Shown: one piece after another, positions 6,967 to 11,058 of the stretch | Position numbering within the stretch: the stretch's first letter is position 1 | Layout: each line of letters begins with the position of its first letter | Assembly: GCA_031376425.1 (NCBI GenBank) | Contig: JANMDR010000051.1 | Span: 1 to 11,058, forward strand | DNA length: 11,058 bases | Origin: JANMDR01 sp031376425 | Lineage (GTDB): Bacteria > Pseudomonadota > Gammaproteobacteria > Burkholderiales > Usitatibacteraceae | Reading direction: 5' to 3' | Made by a program: the position numbers and the translations under genes | The notes under the pieces: model-generated | What the model was told of the DNA's origin: nothing | Databases searched by the model: none | The model's input: the letters and a program-made list of their open reading frames with translations, nothing else

Positions 6967-8364
6967 TTATTCGGCCGCTGGCGCTGCAGGCATAGGCAAC
7001 ACTAAGGAAACGGTTAACCCTCCGCCCTCACGATTGTGCAAACTAATCTGCCCGCCATGTGCCTCGACAATTTCCCTAGCAAGAGCCAAGCCTAATCCCG
7101 TGCCCGCACGTTTGGTGGAATAGAAAGGCATGAGGGCATTAGTGAGTACGGTTTCGGTCATGCCCGGGCCACGGTCTTGTACTTCAATACGGACGGCGTA
7201 ATTGGCGCGGGGATTAGCAAATAATGCCTCTTCGCTCATGCGCATAGCGCTTACGCGCAGGCTCACCGCATCGGCTGCAGAACCTGACTCATGGGCGTTC
7301 TTAAGAAGGTTGATTAACGCTTGCTCAAACTGTGCCACATCAAAATAAGCCTTACTTTCGGGCAAGGGTGGAATACATTCAAAACTAGCATTGAGCTTTA
7401 GCCTTTCAATAAAGCGCGGCCACTGCACCCACTCTGGCCTTGGGTTAGGTAGCTTTGCAAAACGCGCATAACCTTGAATAAACCCTTCCAAATGCCGTGT
7501 GCGCTCCGCAATAGCTTCTAAAATTTCAATCAAGCGCTCCGGTTTGCCGCGCTGCAAGAGTTGCACGCCGGAATGCGCTAGTGATGCTACCGGTGCCAGC
7601 GAATTATTGAGTTCATGGCTGATGACGCGAATCACTTTTTTCCATGTTTGCACCTCGGCACGGCGTAATTCCACCGTTAAATGGCGCAGCATTAGCAACT
7701 CGTGGCGACGCCCGTTCAAGGTAAAAAAGCGGCGCGCAAGATGATACACATCATCTTCGTCACCTCCACTTTTGTTCAAAGTAAATAAGCCGTCCCCCTG
7801 CTTATCCATCGCATCAATAAGGGCGCTATGGGCATTCGCTAGTATCTGCTTTAAGCTAAAACCCTCCAGTTTGTGCCCTTCATTCAGGAGTTGTCGCGCC
7901 GCTAAGTTTGCATAAAAAACCGCCCCGCTTTCAGAAATGAGCAGCATGGCTACCGGCGTGTGCTGCACCATGGTATCGAGCAGCAATTCGCGTTGCACCA
8001 AATCAAGCCGCTGACTGCGCAGTACTTCGCCGAGCGCATTATGGCCTGCGACAAGCTCACCAATTTCATCATTGCGCGGCCAGTGCAAACCGAAGGAGAA
8101 GTCAGCGTCTTTGTAAGAAGTTACGGTGCCATTGAGTGCGTTAAACATCTGCAAAATGGGTGCAAGCTGGGCGCGAACACTGACGATTGCGATGGGCAGA
8201 ATGATGGCAGCGGTAATGAGCGCACACTGCCAAGCAGGTAAATCAAAGAAGTGACTTAAAGCCAGTTGGCTGCTAATGGCTAGTAGTAGCAGGGCTACGG
8301 TCAATAGACAGAAACGAGTGGTTAGCGATAGGCTGCGTTTCGGTTTTATTTTTTTCGGCTGCAT
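6967..8364 (-). CDS. NtrY-like membrane sensor histidine kinase (HAMP-PAS-HisKA-HATPase)
   Basis: The 465-residue kinase starts at ATG 8364-8362, preceded by TAGGAATCC. A longer frame from a TTG at 8433 adds 23 residues that do not look coding and is not preferred. Two membrane helices (~16-37 and ~47-65) are separated by only about 10 residues, so there is essentially no periplasmic sensor. Then follow a HAMP-like linker (~66-120, with N-D-E-I-G-E-L), a PAS-like domain (~125-230), and the HisKA phosphoacceptor H250 in V-I-S-H-E-L-N-N-S-L-A-P, a form typical of NtrB/NtrY kinases that pair with sigma-54 regulators. The ATPase domain has N356 in N-L-L-K-N-A-H-E-S, D397-R-G-P-G and G421-T-G-L-G-L. 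All catalytic boxes are present. It autophosphorylates in the cytoplasm and most likely passes phosphate to the regulator encoded 133 nt upstream. The signal probably arises in the membrane or cytoplasm. Confidence 0.92.
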   Translation of the reverse strand: MQPKKIKPKRSLSLTTRFCLLTVALLLLAISSQLALSHFFDLPAWQCALITAAIILPIAIVSVRAQLAPILQMFNALNGTVTSYKDADFSFGLHWPRNDEIGELVAGHNALGEVLRSQRLDLVQRELLLDTMVQHTPVAMLLISESGAVFYANLAARQLLNEGHKLEGFSLKQILANAHSALIDAMDKQGDGLFTLNKSGGDEDDVYHLARRFFTLNGRRHELLMLRHLTVELRRAEVQTWKKVIRVISHELNNSLAPVASLAHSGVQLLQRGKPERLIEILEAIAERTRHLEGFIQGYARFAKLPNPRPEWVQWPRFIERLKLNASFECIPPLPESKAYFDVAQFEQALINLLKNAHESGSAADAVSLRVSAMRMSEEALFANPRANYAVRIEVQDRGPGMTETVLTNALMPFYSTKRAGTGLGLALAREIVEAHGGQISLHNREGGGLTVSLVLPMPAAPAAE

Positions 8365-8370
8365 TTTTGG

Positions 8371-8376
8371 ATTCCT
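8371..8376 (-). promoter_or_regulatory. Ribosome binding site that decides the kinase start
   Basis: On the minus strand AGGAAT (complement of 8371-8376) lies 6 nt before the ATG at 8364. The alternative upstream TTG at 8433 has no comparable site, and the 23 codons it would add cover a hairpin-like element (8404-8416). Confidence 0.6.
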
Positions 8377-8403
8377 ATTTTTTCCTATCCTCCACAGCCA
8401 TCT

Positions 8404-8416
8404 CCCCTGTGAGGGG
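8404..8416. repeat. Small GC-rich palindrome between regulator and kinase genes
   Basis: CCCCT-GTG-AGGGG has perfect 5-bp arms and a 3-nt loop, with two more pairs possible beyond one mismatch (8401-8402 with 8418-8419). It lies in the 133-nt spacer within the presumed operon. It resembles dispersed intergenic palindromes and has no U-run on the minus-strand side, so it is not a good terminator; it may be an RNA-processing hairpin. Confidence 0.35.
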
Positions 8417-8497
8417 TGAGAGGTGCAAAACAAGCCAGTGCAATAATTTAACCTCAGCCAACTACATCTCGAATCATACGCATACTACTAGCGATCG

Positions 8498-9832
8498 TTA
8501 GCGTTTTAATCCTAGACGCTCCATACGTCGGTATAGCGCCTGCCTGCTTAAATTTAGCTCCGCTGCAGCTTGGGCCACGACACCACCCGCGCTGGCAAGC
8601 GCGGCCTCTATGGCAGCGCGATCAGGCTCGGCTTCGCTGCTCGGTAACGAGTTTGCGATCTCCGGCAAACCCAAATCTTGCGCACTAATTTCGGGGCCTT
8701 TACTAAGCAAGCAGGCGCGTTGCATCACGTTTTTTAATTCGCGCACATTACCCGGCCAACTATGGCGCTGCAGAACGTTTGCGGCAGCCGCACTCAGCGT
8801 CTTACCGTGCTGCAAAAAGTGTTGCGCTAGGGGCAAAATATCATCAGCTCGCGCCGCGAGTGCCGGTAGCTTAAGCTCAATCACATTAAGTCGGTAAAAT
8901 AGATCCTCACGAAACGTGCCAGCTATAATCATTTGCGATAGATCAGCGTTAGTGGCACTAATTACACGCACCTTTACCTGCCGTTCGACGTTGCTGCCCA
9001 GCCTAGTGAATTTACCCGTCTCAAGCACCCGCAATAATTTCATTTGCCCTGATAGCGGCAGATTACCGATTTCATCCAAAAATAATGTACCACCATCAGC
9101 TGCTTCAAACTTGCCTTCTCGCGCTTTGGCCGCACCAGTGTAGGCACCCGCATCCGCGCCGAACAATTCAGCTTCAATTAAATCCGTGGGAATCGCTCCG
9201 CAATTAAGCACCACAAAGGCACCCTGCTTAACGCTGGAATTTGCCCGAATAATTTCCGCTATGCCCTCCTTACCCGCGCCGTTTGGTCCCGTAATCAGCA
9301 CCGGCACATCAGCACGCGCCACTTGGCAAGCGACAGTTAATACCTGTTCTGTTGCAACGTCTTTCCAAACGTAATTGCCCAATAAATATTGCTGAGAAAG
9401 CGCCTGTTTTCTGGCACCTTCACGGCTTCTGGTGCGTCTAATTAAGGTATTAGCTTCACCTAATTCCAACAAATTTTGCACGCTTGCTAGCAGGCGTTCA
9501 TCATTCCAAGGCTTGGCTAAATAATCGGCTGCACCAGCTTTAGCAAGGTTAACTGCGGCATCAAGGTGGGTCCAAGCAGTGAGCAAAATTACCGGTAAAT
9601 CGGGATGCAGTAAACGAATTTTTTTAAACAACGCAATACCGTCTTCGCCTGATGTGGTGTCGGCGCTAAAATTCATATCTTGAATCACCAAATCAACAGG
9701 TGTTGTGGCTAGCAACGCCAACCCTGCTTCGGGAGTTATGGCACTGATGGTGTTGATTTCTGCTAGTGAAAACAACACCTCAAGTGCGAGCGCTACGGAT
9801 TGGTTATCGTCAATTACAAGTATGGTGGGCAT
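8498..9832 (-). CDS. Sigma-54-dependent response regulator (receiver-AAA+-Fis HTH)
   Basis: A 444-residue NtrC-family activator. The receiver domain (1-~122) has acidic pocket D8-D9, phosphoacceptor D52 (V-I-Q-D-M-N), T85 and K107 (A-K-P). The AAA+ domain (~150-385) has a Walker A of the form G182-P-N-G-A-G-K-E instead of the usual G-E-S-G-T-G-K-E, and Walker B G-T-L-F-L-D-E (248-254). The sigma-54 contact loop reads G-A-Y231-T-G-A rather than G-A-F-T-G-A. The C-terminus (~405-444) is a Fis-type helix-turn-helix (A-A-E-L-N-L-S-R-Q-A-L-Y-R-R-M). It should oligomerise when phosphorylated and use ATP to open sigma-54 promoters. It lies 21 nt downstream of the permease gene and upstream of its kinase, consistent with one operon that controls an exporter. 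The ribosome binding site is weak (TTAAAGCC), suggesting translational coupling to the permease. No well-spaced GG-N10-GC sigma-54 promoter was found in the spacers inspected. Confidence 0.94.
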   Translation of the reverse strand: MPTILVIDDNQSVALALEVLFSLAEINTISAITPEAGLALLATTPVDLVIQDMNFSADTTSGEDGIALFKKIRLLHPDLPVILLTAWTHLDAAVNLAKAGAADYLAKPWNDERLLASVQNLLELGEANTLIRRTRSREGARKQALSQQYLLGNYVWKDVATEQVLTVACQVARADVPVLITGPNGAGKEGIAEIIRANSSVKQGAFVVLNCGAIPTDLIEAELFGADAGAYTGAAKAREGKFEAADGGTLFLDEIGNLPLSGQMKLLRVLETGKFTRLGSNVERQVKVRVISATNADLSQMIIAGTFREDLFYRLNVIELKLPALAARADDILPLAQHFLQHGKTLSAAAANVLQRHSWPGNVRELKNVMQRACLLSKGPEISAQDLGLPEIANSLPSSEAEPDRAAIEAALASAGGVVAQAAAELNLSRQALYRRMERLGLKR

Positions 9833-9853
9833 GGCTTTAAATGATTAAGATAT

Positions 9854-11058
9854 CTATACACTACGGGTGGCAAGTGCTGGCGAAATACTTGCGGCGCGAC
9901 GCGCTGGCGCATACGCTGCAACAATACCAAGTAAGAAAAATATCACAGAACCGACGGCTAAATAACTAAGTGGTAGTTTTGCTAGTTCGAATTTTGCGAC
10001 CAATAGTTGATTTAGCGCTATCGCCAGCACCAAGCCAAAGGTGACACCCGCTGTAGTGATGAGAATATTCTCGGTGATAAAGTAGCGCAAAATATCAAAT
10101 TGCCTTGCACCCAATGCTCGCCGCACGCCAATTTGTTTGCGCCGCTGCGACACCCACAATGCGGTCATCCCCACAATGCCACTCACCGTGACCAACATTA
10201 ACAACACGCTTACGGCGATTAGCATCCACGCCAAACCGTTATCGTTACGATAACGGTCAATACGGTGCTTTTCAGTGGTTTCAGTTTTAATCACCATTGG
10301 CTGCGGGTTAGATTTGCGAATCACATTTTCGGCGTCAAGCATAATGCGATCGCGTTGCCCGGCTTCGGTTCTGATCGCGAAGCTTGAAGTGGGGGTTGAA
10401 ATTCGCGCAGGTGCGAGTGCAGAATACTCTGCCGTCGCCTCGCGTTCTGCGCTGGTGCTTTGCAAGCGCTCCACTACACCAATAATAGTTGAGCTATCCG
10501 CGTCTGCGCCCTGCCCCCAATACACTGATTTGCCAACGAAACTAGTAGCATCCGGAAATAAGTGCTGGGCAAGCGCTTGCGTCAGAATTACTGTGGTCGG
10601 TTGTTTAGTATCGGTTTCTACATTCACGGTAACAACTTCTTCAGGTTTAAAATCTCGCCCTTCAATAATTTTTAATCCTAATGTATCAATAAACCCGTCT
10701 GGAGAATAATAACGCGACGCGGAAGTGCTAGGCTTGACCTCTCGCGAGTGCGTAATGCCAGATTGGCTGCCACTACGCGTCATTGGCATTTGGGTAGTCC
10801 ACGCGGCTCCCAGTACGCCGGGTCTTCCGCCGCGCGTCCCACCGAACGATTGCCGACGCTCCGGAGAGATCGCGGCGAGCTGGCCCAAGGCACGGGTTGC
10901 CACGACCCACAGCCCCAACCCGGCCAGGAGTCCCAGCAGCGGAAAGACGGGCAGTAGATAACGATCGAACTTCTTCGGCGCCAAGCTCATCATCAATCCG
11001 AAGCCGACAGCGTACACCAGAAACACCCCGGCGACGCTCCGTTGTCGCGGCTCGAGCC
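9854..11058 (-). CDS. MacB/FtsX-type ABC transporter permease, N-terminus replaced by unrelated sequence
   Basis: The frame is open to the right edge. Residue numbers below count from the GTG at 11026. Residues ~70-390 (about 9857-10819) are the C-terminal part of a MacB-type permease. A periplasmic domain includes G-A-A-W-T-T-Q-M-P-M, D-G-F-I-D-T-L-G-L-K-I-I-E-G-R-D-F and I-I-G-V-V. Three membrane helices follow (~266-290, ~320-345, ~353-373), with the family motif R-R-K-Q-I-G-V-R-R-A-L-G-A between the first two. Such permeases work with a separate ATPase and a periplasmic adaptor to couple cytoplasmic ATP hydrolysis to transport or signalling across the periplasm. The first membrane helix and ~100 residues expected at the N-terminus are missing. 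In their place is sequence of a glycosyltransferase type. Downstream are the regulator and kinase genes, a common arrangement for self-controlled exporters of this class. The intact gene presumably has a different upstream sequence. Confidence 0.8.
   Translation of the reverse strand, partial: LEPRQRSVAGVFLVYAVGFGLMMSLAPKKFDRYLLPVFPLLGLLAGLGLWVVATRALGQLAAISPERRQSFGGTRGGRPGVLGAAWTTQMPMTRSGSQSGITHSREVKPSTSASRYYSPDGFIDTLGLKIIEGRDFKPEEVVTVNVETDTKQPTTVILTQALAQHLFPDATSFVGKSVYWGQGADADSSTIIGVVERLQSTSAEREATAEYSALAPARISTPTSSFAIRTEAGQRDRIMLDAENVIRKSNPQPMVIKTETTEKHRIDRYRNDNGLAWMLIAVSVLLMLVTVSGIVGMTALWVSQRRKQIGVRRALGARQFDILRYFITENILITTAGVTFGLVLAIALNQLLVAKFELAKLPLSYLAVGSVIFFLLGIVAAYAPARRAASISPALATRSV
10800..11058 (-). 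other. GC-rich fragment resembling a PMT/ArnT-like glycosyltransferase, joined to the permease frame
   Basis: The minus-strand translation here includes a long hydrophobic stretch and A-P-K-K-F-D-R-Y-L-L-P-V-F-P-L-L, a segment I recognise from dolichyl-phosphate-mannose/ArnT-type membrane glycosyltransferases and not from MacB permeases. The frame continues upstream of the GTG at 11026 to the window edge without a stop, so this is an internal piece of a larger gene. GC by hand count is 86 of 120 at 10801-10920 against 28 of 60 at 10681-10740 and 30 of 60 at 10021-10080. The join lies somewhere near 10,800-10,840. An assembly chimera at a contig end is the simplest reading; real recombination is less likely. 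Confidence 0.65.

Noticed and set aside
8423..8439. Possible sigma-54 promoter upstream of the kinase (minus strand CTGGCTTGTTTTGCACC)
   Set aside because: The GG and GC elements are separated by 8 nt instead of the required 10, so it does not fit a -24/-12 promoter.
8488..8504. Near-palindrome around the regulator stop codon (CTAGCGATCGTTAG)
   Set aside because: It includes a mismatch, has no loop or T-run and overlaps the stop codon; likely a chance symmetry around GATC.
10275..10961. Several + strand frames opposite the permease
   Set aside because: They are antisense to a clear MacB-type permease and, further right, to the glycosyltransferase-like segment; none has a ribosome binding site or motif.

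Overview
The window looks like about 10.8 kb of a gammaproteobacterial chromosome of roughly 50% GC, followed by about 0.25 kb of apparently unrelated GC-rich DNA at the right edge. The gammaproteobacterial reading rests on the gene content: a secreted M14 peptidase of about 600 residues, a secreted M23 peptidase with C-terminal LWWN...ESGWG modules, and a sigma-54 response regulator and histidine kinase pair beside a MacB/FtsX-type permease. I cannot name a genus; a Cellvibrio- or Xanthomonas-like group is a guess.

Layout from left to right. Positions 1-757 (-) hold the 5' part of a lipoprotein gene with a transglutaminase-like domain followed by TPR-like sequence; it runs off the left edge. 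It is divergent from a secreted M14 zinc carboxypeptidase-like protein (912-2702, +). That gene converges, with a 3-nt gap, on an RsuA/RluF-type pseudouridine synthase (2706-3500, -) whose expected catalytic aspartate reads as glutamate. A 241-nt spacer leads to a small two-gene operon on the + strand (3742-4472): an 80-residue protein overlapping by 4 nt a 163-residue nucleotidyltransferase-fold protein, arranged like a toxin-antitoxin or accessory module. It converges on a large secreted M23 endopeptidase (4506-6608, -) that ends in two copies of a family-unnamed domain.

A 358-nt gene-free stretch (6609-6966) upstream of the M23 gene contains several dyad symmetries and probably its control region. 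The remaining right-hand part reads leftwards as a likely operon: MacB/FtsX-like ABC permease (from 9854), sigma-54-dependent response regulator (8498-9832) and NtrY-like sensor kinase (6967-8364). The kinase has almost no periplasmic loop, so it probably senses something in the membrane or cytoplasm. A reasonable inference is that it phosphorylates the regulator next to it, which then activates sigma-54 promoters of the exporter genes outside the window.

The permease frame is chimeric. Its last ~320 residues are a normal MacB-type C-terminal part, but upstream of about 10,800-10,840 the frame encodes a membrane segment typical of PMT/ArnT-like glycosyltransferases, and GC jumps from about 50% to about 70%. 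This is most simply an assembly chimera at a contig end. No tRNA, rRNA, CRISPR array, complete insertion sequence or confident intrinsic terminator was seen. No clearly new large system is evident; the best candidates for follow-up are the two-gene nucleotidyltransferase module, the Asp-to-Glu pseudouridine synthase and the duplicated domain on the M23 protein.
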